Positions 1 through 5,754 of a DNA stretch of 6,593 bases are shown in pieces (position 1 is the first letter of the stretch; each line of letters opens with the position of its first letter). The DNA is from Rhodospirillales bacterium RIFCSPLOWO2_12_FULL_67_15 (GTDB taxonomy: Bacteria > Pseudomonadota > Alphaproteobacteria > Rhodospirillales > 2-12-FULL-67-15): NCBI GenBank assembly GCA_001830475.1, contig MIAC01000086.1:1-6593 (forward strand). Direction: 5' to 3'. The notes beneath the pieces were generated by a model. The model had not been told where the DNA came from and did not search any database. It saw nothing but the letters and a program-made list of their open reading frames with translations. The position numbers and the translations under genes are program-made.

Positions 1-1
1 G

Positions 2-715
2 CGGGCTTATCCGCTCTCGGTTCTGATCTGGCACGAAATCGTCAACGACGTCGTCGGTGGCGTTCCGGTCGCGGTCACCTATTGCCCGCTCTGCAATTCG
101 GCGGTGGTGTTCGACCGGCGGCTGGAGGGGCGCGTGCTCGATTTCGGCACCACCGGCAAACTCAGGCACTCGGATTTGGTGATGTATGACCGCCAGACCG
201 AAAGCTGGTGGCAGCAGTTTCTGGGCGAGGCCATCGTCGGCGAGTTTGTCGGCCGGACGCTAAAAGCGCTGCCGAGCCGCTTGGAATCCTTCGCCGATTT
301 TCGCGCGCGCGCGCCCGCGGGACGCGTGCTGGTGCCGAACAATCCCGGCTTCCGCCGCTACGGCGCCAATCCCTACCGGGGCTATGATACGTCGGCCGTG
401 CCGTTCCTCTACCAAGGACCGCTGCCCGCCGGCATCGCGGCGCTCGAGCGCGTCGTCGCGGTCGGACGCGAAGCTTGGCCGCTCGCGCAGGTACGCGAGA
501 TTGGCACGGTCGCGCGCGGGGATTTACGTTTGACCTGGCGGCCGGGGCAGGTTTCCGCGCTCGATGCCCCGAGCGTGGCCGGAGGCCGTTCGGTCGGCGG
601 CGTGGTGGTGGAACGCCGCCGCGCCGATGGGACCTGGGAAGACGCCGTCCACGACGTCGTATTCGCGTTTGTGTTCCACGCGTTCCATCCGTCCGGCGCG
701 ATCCACCTGGACTAA
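2..715 (+). CDS. DUF3179 domain-containing protein, 5' end missing
   Basis: The reading frame is open from base 2, so the N-terminus lies outside the window; about 237 residues and the stop codon (713-715) are visible. The visible start reads AYPLSVLIWHEIVNDVVGG and is followed by a TYCPLC motif (CxxC, bases 83-94), then FDRR, DLVMYDRQTESWW and, near the end, FAFVFHAFHPSGAIHL. These blocks in this order are the hallmark of the DUF3179 family, whose biochemical role is not established. The CxxC pair could bind metal or be redox active, but that is inference. No transmembrane segment is seen in the visible part; a signal peptide, if there is one, would lie upstream of the window. The C-terminus looks complete. 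The gene is separated from mipZ by 91 bp containing a candidate promoter, so it is probably not co-regulated with it. Confidence 0.88.
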   Translation, partial: RAYPLSVLIWHEIVNDVVGGVPVAVTYCPLCNSAVVFDRRLEGRVLDFGTTGKLRHSDLVMYDRQTESWWQQFLGEAIVGEFVGRTLKALPSRLESFADFRARAPAGRVLVPNNPGFRRYGANPYRGYDTSAVPFLYQGPLPAGIAALERVVAVGREAWPLAQVREIGTVARGDLRLTWRPGQVSALDAPSVAGGRSVGGVVVERRRADGTWEDAVHDVVFAFVFHAFHPSGAIHLD

Positions 716-721
716 TCGCCG

Positions 722-758
722 CTAACCCCTTGTTAACCATGCCGGGCTAAGCTATCTC
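722..758 (+). promoter_or_regulatory. Candidate mipZ promoter with overlapping CtrA-like box
   Basis: In the 91-bp gap before mipZ there is TTGTTA (730-735; 4 of 6 matches to the sigma-70 -35 consensus), a 17-bp spacer, and TATCTC (753-758; a weak -10, 3 of 6). Overlapping the -35 is CTAA, seven bases, TTAA (722-736), which is 7 of 8 matches to the TTAA-N7-TTAA recognition sequence of the alphaproteobacterial cell-cycle regulator CtrA. The downstream half extends to TTAACCAT (733-740), known from Caulobacter as a CtrA half-site. A CtrA box over the -35 is typical of CtrA-activated promoters. The match is seen directly; function is inferred. No GANTC (CcrM) site is present in 716-806. Confidence 0.35.
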
Positions 759-806
759 GGGCATTCCGGGCGGAACCCAGTTTCCGACCCGCGAGGGAAA
801 CGCACC

Positions 807-1631
807 ATGTCGGCGAAGCGCGCGCACGTCGTCGTGCTCGGCAACGAAAAAGGCGGTTCGGGCAAATCCACGACCGCCATGCACCTGATCGTCGCTTGCC
901 TGCGCGAAGGGCGCTCGGTCGCGAGCGTGGACCTCGACGCCCGCCAGGGCACGCTGACGCGCTATCTCGCCAACCGCCGCGACTTCGCTCGCGCCGAGGG
1001 GCTGGCGCTGCCGATGCCGGCGCATTACGCGGTCGACCGGCGCAACAATCTTCCTCTTGGTGCGGCACTGCTGCCCGAGGAGCGCGACCGGCTCAGGCTG
1101 CTGCTCGACGGCGGCGCCATCGCCCACGATCTTCTCGTCATCGACACGCCGGGCAGCGACAGCGAGATCTCGCGCTTCGGCCACGCCTACGCCGACACCT
1201 TGATCACGCCGATCAACGACAGCCTGCTCGATTTCGACGTGCTCGCGCACGTCGACCCGCGCACCATGACCGTCAAGGCGCCGAGCCACTATTCCGAGAT
1301 GGTCTGGCGGGCGAAGAAGGAACGCGCCGAACGCGGCGGAGGTTCGATGGACTGGATCGTCATGCGCAACCGGCTCTCGCATCTGGACGCGCGCAACAAG
1401 CGCGAGATCGAGCGTCTGATGCGCGAGTTCGGAGCCCGTCTCGGCTGTCGCGTCGCCCACGGTTTCGCCGAGCGGGTGATCTACCGCGAGCTGTTCCTGC
1501 ACGGCCTGACGATGATGGACCTACCCGACGTCAAGCCCGGCGCCATGTCCATGAGCCACGTCGCCGCGCGCCAGGAAATCCGCGCCCTGATCGAGGCGAT
1601 CCGGCTGCCGGACGTGCGCGCCGCGGCGTGA
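807..1631 (+). CDS. mipZ: MipZ, ParA-like ATPase that positions the division plane
   Basis: This 274-residue P-loop ATPase has a deviant Walker A (NEKGGSGKST, residues 13-22, signature Lys15 and Lys20), a switch region with VDLDAR (41-46) and a Walker B running into LVIDTPGSD (110-118). Features that separate MipZ from plasmid or chromosome ParA are present: MDWIVMRNRL (181-190), RVIYRELF (223-230) and a C-terminal HVAARQEIRAL block, with a length matching Caulobacter MipZ. In that organism MipZ dimerises on ATP binding, forms a gradient from the ParB-bound poles and inhibits FtsZ polymerisation, so the ring forms at midcell. The start is supported by GAGGG (793-797) nine bases upstream. No ParB or FtsZ gene is in the window. 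The next gene follows after 69 bp on the same strand. Confidence 0.93.
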   Translation: MSAKRAHVVVLGNEKGGSGKSTTAMHLIVACLREGRSVASVDLDARQGTLTRYLANRRDFARAEGLALPMPAHYAVDRRNNLPLGAALLPEERDRLRLLLDGGAIAHDLLVIDTPGSDSEISRFGHAYADTLITPINDSLLDFDVLAHVDPRTMTVKAPSHYSEMVWRAKKERAERGGGSMDWIVMRNRLSHLDARNKREIERLMREFGARLGCRVAHGFAERVIYRELFLHGLTMMDLPDVKPGAMSMSHVAARQEIRALIEAIRLPDVRAAA

Positions 1632-1634
1632 ATT

Positions 1635-1661
1635 CCCCGGGTGGCGCCGGGGCGCGCCCCG
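1635..1661 (+). other. Two overlapping, mutually exclusive GC hairpins after mipZ
   Basis: Just after the mipZ stop, CCCCGG (1635-1640) can pair with CCGGGG (1647-1652) across a 6-base loop. The bases 1648-1652 (CGGGG) can instead pair with CCCCG (1657-1661) across a CGCG loop. The two stems share the same GC strand, so only one can form at a time. The only T-run downstream is TTTT at 1670-1673, eight bases after the second stem, so this is not a clean intrinsic terminator. It may act in mRNA processing or partial termination between mipZ and the VWA gene, or may simply reflect local GC content. Confidence 0.3.
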
Positions 1662-1700
1662 CATTATCCTTTTCCGGTTATTGCGAAGGGTAGGGTCATC

Positions 1701-2420
1701 ATGTCCGGCCGCGACCGCCTTCCCGATAAGAGTTCCGATAAATCCGTGGCCGAGTTCCTGGAGCGGGCCAAGGCCGTGCCCGCGCCCGCGACACGCGGCG
1801 AGCCACAGGGAAGGCTTCTGTTCGCCATGGACGCAACCGCGAGCCGCGAACCCGCCTGGGACAAGGCCGCGCGCATCCAGGGCGAGATGTTCCGGGCGGC
1901 CGAGGCGGTTGGCGGGCTCAGCGTACAGCTCGCGTTCTACCGCGGTTTCGACGAATTCAAGGTCAGCCGCTGGACCGGGGACGCGGCCGAAATGACCCGC
2001 CTGATGAGTTCCGTCTTCTGCCTCGCCGGCGAAACCCAAATTCGCAAGACCCTGCGCCACGCCGTCAACGAGACGAAAACGGCGCGCGTCAACGCTCTGG
2101 TCTTCGTCGGCGACGCCTGCGAGGAAGACGTCGACCGCGTCGGCGAGGCGGCGGGCGAGCTCGGCTTGCTCGGCGTGCCGGCGTTCATGTTTCACGAAGG
2201 CGAGAATGCGGCGGCCGAATTCGCGTTCCGCCAGATCGCCAAGCTCACCCGCGGCGCCTACGTCCGCTTCGATGCGGGAAGCGCCGCGGCGCTCCGCGAT
2301 CTGCTCGCCGCGGTCGCGGTTTATGCCGCCGGCGGCGCCGGCGCGCTTGCCGCCCTCGCCCGCGCCAAGGGTGGCGAGACACTCGCCATCGCCCGCCAGG
2401 TGGCGGGCGAAAAAGACTGA
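1701..2420 (+). CDS. VWA (von Willebrand factor A)-like protein with intact MIDAS motif, cytoplasmic
   Basis: This is a 239-residue soluble protein with no signal peptide or convincing membrane span. After a charged, flexible N-terminus (1-37), the strand [13 protein letters not shown] carries a DxTxS metal-binding motif (Asp44, Thr46, Ser48). The other two metal-ion-dependent adhesion site elements also follow in order: Thr112 in GETQI and Asp138 in VFVGDACEE. The core is therefore a complete VWA/Rossmann-type fold of about 180 residues, expected to bind Mg2+ or Mn2+ and a partner protein. Residues 201-219 form an alanine-rich hydrophobic helix that could be a docking surface. I chose the ATG at 1701, which has AGGG (1687-1690) ten bases upstream, over an in-frame GTG at 1641, which lies within the post-mipZ hairpins. 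The next gene starts 8 bp after its stop, which suggests translational coupling. The partner and exact function are unknown. Confidence 0.8.
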   Translation: MSGRDRLPDKSSDKSVAEFLERAKAVPAPATRGEPQGRLLFAMDATASREPAWDKAARIQGEMFRAAEAVGGLSVQLAFYRGFDEFKVSRWTGDAAEMTRLMSSVFCLAGETQIRKTLRHAVNETKTARVNALVFVGDACEEDVDRVGEAAGELGLLGVPAFMFHEGENAAAEFAFRQIAKLTRGAYVRFDAGSAAALRDLLAAVAVYAAGGAGALAALARAKGGETLAIARQVAGEKD

Positions 2421-2428
2421 GCATCCCG

Positions 2429-3169
2429 ATGCTGCCCTGGTTCCTGATCGGGCTTCTTCTGCTCGCGGTCACGGTGCTGCTGCTAAAGTTGTTTGTCGCC
2501 GCCGATCCCAAGGTGCTCGCCCGCGCCATCGTCTGGACGGCGAGCGGGATTCTCGGGGTACTGTTTCTCTATCTCGCCTTCAGCGGAAGGCTGTCGTGGC
2601 TGTTCGTCGCGATCCCCGTGCTCCTGCCGTGGTTCCTGCGGGCGCGGATGCTGGCGCGCATGATGAAGACGTTCGCGCGCATGCGCGGCGCGTCCGCCGG
2701 CCAGGCGAGCGGACGGACCTCGCGGGTCGAGAGCCGATGTCTCCGCATGACCCTCGATCACGACAGCGGCGACATGGACGGCGAGGTGATCGCGGGAACG
2801 TGGGCGGGCCGGCGGCTTGCGCAAATGTCGCCGCTCGATCTGATCGAGTTGCTGCGCGCGCTTATCAAGGAAGACCCGCCCTCGGCGCGGCTGCTCGAGG
2901 CGTATTTGGACCGTATGCGGCCCGGCTGGCGGGACGACGCGACAGGCCATGCCGGCGCCGAAGCGCCCCAAGACGCGGGCGGGTTCGTTCCTGGCACGAT
3001 GACCCGGGACGAAGCGCTCCGAATCCTCGGCCTCGGCCCCGGCGCGGACGAGGCCGCGATCAAGGCCGCGCACCGGCGGCTGATGACGCTTATGCACCCC
3101 GACCGGGGCGGCTCGTCCTATCTCGCGGCCAAGATCAACCAGGCCCGCGACACGCTCCACGTCGGATGA
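2429..3169 (+). CDS. Membrane-anchored protein with C-terminal Tim14/Pam18-like J domain
   Basis: The 246-residue protein begins with two or three hydrophobic segments (about 2-24, 33-52 and 57-70). A basic stretch follows (71-86), then a conserved middle module (about 104-162) with [15 protein letters not shown] and LLEAYLDR, then a low-complexity linker and a C-terminal J domain (about 190-246) with the HPD tripeptide at 223-225. After HPD come [15 protein letters not shown], the short helix III and Gly-Gly pattern typical of mitochondrial Pam18/Tim14 rather than of classical DnaJ. There is no zinc-finger or substrate-binding domain. The HPD motif is what stimulates Hsp70 ATPase, so a role in recruiting DnaK to the inner membrane is likely; the client is unknown. 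Basic residues after the last span favour a cytoplasmic C-terminus. The start lacks a strong Shine-Dalgarno and lies 8 bp after the VWA stop, consistent with translational coupling. Confidence 0.85.
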   Translation: MLPWFLIGLLLLAVTVLLLKLFVAADPKVLARAIVWTASGILGVLFLYLAFSGRLSWLFVAIPVLLPWFLRARMLARMMKTFARMRGASAGQASGRTSRVESRCLRMTLDHDSGDMDGEVIAGTWAGRRLAQMSPLDLIELLRALIKEDPPSARLLEAYLDRMRPGWRDDATGHAGAEAPQDAGGFVPGTMTRDEALRILGLGPGADEAAIKAAHRRLMTLMHPDRGGSSYLAAKINQARDTLHVG

Positions 3170-3206
3170 TAGACTGCGAATCCCCTTCGGATGGAGTTCG
3201 AGGGCC

Positions 3207-4712
3207 ATGCGGTTCGTCGCATTTTACCGGCTGCTGTCGCTCTGCGGGTTTCTGGTTGCCGGGGGCGGGGCGAGCGCCGCCGAGCTTTGCGCCATCGACG
3301 AGATGATCGAGAGCCACAAGTCCGGCCTCGCCCTTTATCGGGAGGAAGATTACGAAGGCGCCCGCGCGCGCTGGCGGCCCCTGGCCGAACTCGGCTTCCC
3401 CCCGGCGCAAGGACGGCTGGCGGAACTGCACGCAGAGGGACGCGGCGGACCCGCCGCCAATCTCAAGGAAGCGGGCCGGTGGGCGCTCTTCGCCTCCCAT
3501 GCGGGCGACGTCGAAGGCACCGAAGCCGCGGCCAAGATCAGGAAGGCGCTCGGCGAAGTCGCGTTTCAGGAAATCATGGCGGCGGCGAAAGGGTGGCGGC
3601 CGACGTTGCCGCCGTGCTTGCGGTTCGATTACGGACGCTTCGAGGCCGTGGACGGACACAGCGCGCGGATCGGACCCTCCCTCGTGCGTCTGGACCCAAA
3701 ATTTCCCGACGAAGCGGCGAAAGCGATTCTGGAACGATTTCGCGCCGCGTTCGGCCTGGCGCTCCGGATGTCCGTTTCGGCGGCGCTCTATCTTTCGCCG
3801 ATCAAGACCTATCACATCATTCCCGGCGACAAGTACGACCGCTACGTCGGCTGGAAAGCCGGCGCCCGCGGCCGCGATCTGGAGATGACCGTCGGCAACG
3901 TGCTTGACAAGTCGCCCTCGTTTCTGGCGGCGGCGATCCTGCAGGAAGCCACCCGCGAGGCGTATCGGCGTATTCCCGGGGCGCGCCTGAACGACCCCTA
4001 TCAGAGGACGTTCAAGGGCAAGCGGATCGTCGGCAGCGTCTATCCCGACGTCAACAACCAACCGTTTTTCAATGCCGTGCTCCAAGCCCTCGAGATCGCC
4101 GAGCAGCTTCCGCCCGATGTCCGCCGTCACGTCGATATCATCGACGAGATTCGTTACAACCCGATCTCCGAGCAGATGACCCAGGGCGGCATCGTCGATC
4201 CCGGCATCGGCTACTACGACCGCCGCCTGAGCGCGGAAGGGCGCCGCGTCATATTCTTTCGCCGCGACATGAAGTGGAGCTATCCCGCCGACGTCCTTCT
4301 GACCATCGTGCATGAAGGCACGCACGCGACCCAGCACCGGGATGCCGAACGCTTGATGCGCGAGCTGCCGGAAAAGCATGCCCGTCTGCAAGCGATCGGG
4401 GCGGACGGTGAGACCGGCGGGGCGGAGACCGAGGCGCTTCGGCGCGCGATCGCGGACGGCGAGACCTACCTGCGCCTGTGGCAGCGCAAGAGCGGGAGCG
4501 AGGCGGAAAATAGCGCCAGCGTCAAGCGATTCGAGTGCGAGGCGACCGTGCAGGAGATCAAAACCGCCCAGGTTCTCGGCTATCAATCCACGGCGATCAC
4601 CAAGTCGCCGTACTTCAAGCTCTGCGACGACGTGCAGAAGATGATGGCCGAATGGAAAGACCGCGCCTTGCGCGAGGGCTTGAAGCGCGCGAACGAGCGC
4701 CCGGAACGTTAA
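3207..4712 (+). CDS. Exported Sel1-like / putative zinc metallopeptidase (HEGTH) protein
   Basis: I do not recognise a named family for this 501-residue protein. An N-terminal signal peptide is clear: Arg2, a hydrophobic core, and AXA-type cleavage near residue 24 or 25 (GASAA before Glu26). Residues about 33-115 resemble Sel1/TPR-like helical repeats (ALYREEDYEGARARW, LAELGFPPAQGRLAELHAEG, EAGRWALFAS). The C-terminal region has TIVHEGTHATQH, a zinc-metallopeptidase HExxH (His369, Glu370, His373) on a predicted helix. About 70 residues later FECEATVQE (442-450) offers Glu443 or Glu445 as the third gluzincin ligand. Around residues 190-255 a diverged version of the same module is seen, with QEATR (246-250) in place of HEGTH. 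Mature Cys residues are 28, 137, 444 and 473, an even number compatible with periplasmic disulfides. GGAG at 3193-3196 supports the ATG. It follows the J-protein gene by 37 bp, so co-transcription is likely. Peptidase activity is inferred. Confidence 0.75.
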   Translation: MRFVAFYRLLSLCGFLVAGGGASAAELCAIDEMIESHKSGLALYREEDYEGARARWRPLAELGFPPAQGRLAELHAEGRGGPAANLKEAGRWALFASHAGDVEGTEAAAKIRKALGEVAFQEIMAAAKGWRPTLPPCLRFDYGRFEAVDGHSARIGPSLVRLDPKFPDEAAKAILERFRAAFGLALRMSVSAALYLSPIKTYHIIPGDKYDRYVGWKAGARGRDLEMTVGNVLDKSPSFLAAAILQEATREAYRRIPGARLNDPYQRTFKGKRIVGSVYPDVNNQPFFNAVLQALEIAEQLPPDVRRHVDIIDEIRYNPISEQMTQGGIVDPGIGYYDRRLSAEGRRVIFFRRDMKWSYPADVLLTIVHEGTHATQHRDAERLMRELPEKHARLQAIGADGETGGAETEALRRAIADGETYLRLWQRKSGSEAENSASVKRFECEATVQEIKTAQVLGYQSTAITKSPYFKLCDDVQKMMAEWKDRALREGLKRANERPER

Positions 4713-4715
4713 CCG

Positions 4716-4734
4716 CCCGCCCGCACGGGTTTTT
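4716..4734 (+). terminator. Weak intrinsic-terminator-like hairpin plus T5
   Basis: Four bases after the metallopeptidase stop, CCCG (4716-4719) can pair with CGGG (4726-4729) around a 6-base loop, followed directly by TTTTT (4730-4734). A second CCCG (4720-4723) competes for the same partner but would leave only a 2-base loop. The stem is short, so termination may be inefficient. Its position right after a stop, and before the longest gap in the window, makes it plausible as the boundary between the upstream gene run and galU-ugd. Confidence 0.4.
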
Positions 4735-4773
4735 CAGTCGCCCGCCAACCCCGCCGCTTCCCTTGCGCCCCCC

Positions 4774-4788
4774 TTGCCCGTGTGGCAA
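4774..4788 (+). promoter_or_regulatory. 15-bp inverted repeat TTGCC-N5-GGCAA upstream of galU
   Basis: A perfect 5-bp inverted repeat with a 5-base spacer lies 57 bp before the galU ATG, inside a pyrimidine-rich gap (4713-4845) with no other clear gene or RNA. The spacing, about half a helical turn within a 15-bp site, would suit a dimeric DNA-binding regulator; it could also form a small mRNA hairpin. I cannot name a regulator, and I could not find a convincing -35/-10 pair beside it. Confidence 0.25.
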
Positions 4789-4845
4789 TAAGTCCGCCTT
4801 CCGCAAGCGCCTGGACGGCCCTCCGTTCCGCCCTAGAGGATTCCG

Positions 4846-5715
4846 ATGGTCAAGCCCGTCAAGAAGGCCGTTTTTCCCGTGGCCGGCCTCGGCACCCGCT
4901 TTCTTCCCGCGACCAAGGCGCTGCCGAAGGAAATGCTGCCGGTCGTGGACAAGCCCTTGATCCAGTACGCGGTCGAGGAGGCGCGGGACGCCGGGATCGA
5001 GGAGTTCATCCTGGTGACCGGGCGCGGCAAGACGGCGATGGAAGACCACTTCGACCACGCCGTCGAGCTCGAACAAACCCTGAAAGAACGCGGCAAGATG
5101 GAGGCGCTCAAGGAAATTCTCGACTGCCTGCCCGGATCGGGCCGGGTCTATTACACCCGCCAACAGACGCCGCTCGGGCTGGGCCACGCGGTCTGGTGCG
5201 CGCGGAGCTTCATTCACGACGAGCCCTTCGCCGTGCTGCTTGCCGACGATTTGATCATGGCCGAGCCCGGCTGTCTCAAGCAGATGGTCGACGTCTATTC
5301 CCAGGTCGGCGGCAATCTGGTCGCGGTCGAGAACGTGCCGCGCGAGATGACCGGCCACTACGGCATCCTCGATGTCGCCCAGGAACAAGGCGGGCTCGCC
5401 CGCGCCAAGGGGCTGGTCGAAAAACCGGACCCGAAGGTCGCGCCGTCCACGCTCTCGATCATCGGCCGTTACATCCTCCAACCCGAGGTGTTCCGCCATC
5501 TCGACCGGCAGGACACGGGCGCGGGCGGGGAAATCCAGCTCACCGACGCCATGGCCCGCACCATCGGCGAAGTGCCGTTCCACGGTCTGCGCTTCAAGGG
5601 CAAGCGGTTCGATTGCGGCAGCAAGCAGGGCTACATCGAAGCCAACGTCGCGTTCGCGCTCCGCCGCCCCGACCTTGCCGAAGGGGTCAAGGCCATGCTC
5701 CGGCGCTATGTGTGA
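4846..5715 (+). CDS. galU: UTP--glucose-1-phosphate uridylyltransferase
   Basis: GalU makes UDP-glucose and pyrophosphate from UTP and glucose-1-phosphate in the cytoplasm. The 289-residue protein has the usual bacterial length and motifs: the nucleotide-binding loop VAGLGTRFLPATK (12-24), PKEMLPVVDKP (27-37), the metal-binding LLADD (131-135), GHYGI (170-174), VEKP (191-194), GRYIL (207-211), GGEIQLTDA (227-235) and DCGSKQGY (256-263). No expected residue appears missing. The start has AGAGGA (4835-4840) five bases upstream. The previous gap of 133 bp carries a weak terminator and an inverted repeat, so transcription probably restarts here. The product feeds directly into the next gene, ugd, 39 bp downstream. 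Confidence 0.97.
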   Translation: MVKPVKKAVFPVAGLGTRFLPATKALPKEMLPVVDKPLIQYAVEEARDAGIEEFILVTGRGKTAMEDHFDHAVELEQTLKERGKMEALKEILDCLPGSGRVYYTRQQTPLGLGHAVWCARSFIHDEPFAVLLADDLIMAEPGCLKQMVDVYSQVGGNLVAVENVPREMTGHYGILDVAQEQGGLARAKGLVEKPDPKVAPSTLSIIGRYILQPEVFRHLDRQDTGAGGEIQLTDAMARTIGEVPFHGLRFKGKRFDCGSKQGYIEANVAFALRRPDLAEGVKAMLRRYV

Positions 5716-5754
5716 GCGATAATTGCCGACGAACGACGGGAGCCTGATCGAACC

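Noticed and set aside
1641..1700. Alternative upstream GTG start for the VWA protein
   Set aside because: It would add 20 residues encoded by the GC hairpin region with no supporting Shine-Dalgarno; the ATG at 1701 has one.
3178..3182. GANTC (CcrM methylation) sites at 3178-3182 and 4839-4843 near gene starts
   Set aside because: Single five-base matches at roughly the frequency expected by chance; no clustering that would imply regulation.
3207..3284. Lipoprotein reading of the metallopeptidase-like signal (LSLC, Cys13)
   Set aside because: A lipobox needs Gly, Ala or Ser just before the Cys; here it is Leu, and the hydrophobic core continues past the Cys to a normal AXA site.
3135..4586. 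Long - strand open frame (483 codons) opposite the metallopeptidase-like gene
   Set aside because: The + strand frame has a signal peptide, a Shine-Dalgarno and an HExxH motif, while the antisense product shows no coherent domain; treated as a shadow.
4760..4795. Sigma-70 or sigma-54 promoter before galU (TTGCGC-N17-CAATAA; TGGCAAT)
   Set aside because: Matches to -35 and -10 consensus are only 3 and 2 of 6, and the sigma-54 -12 element (TTGC at the right spacing) is absent.
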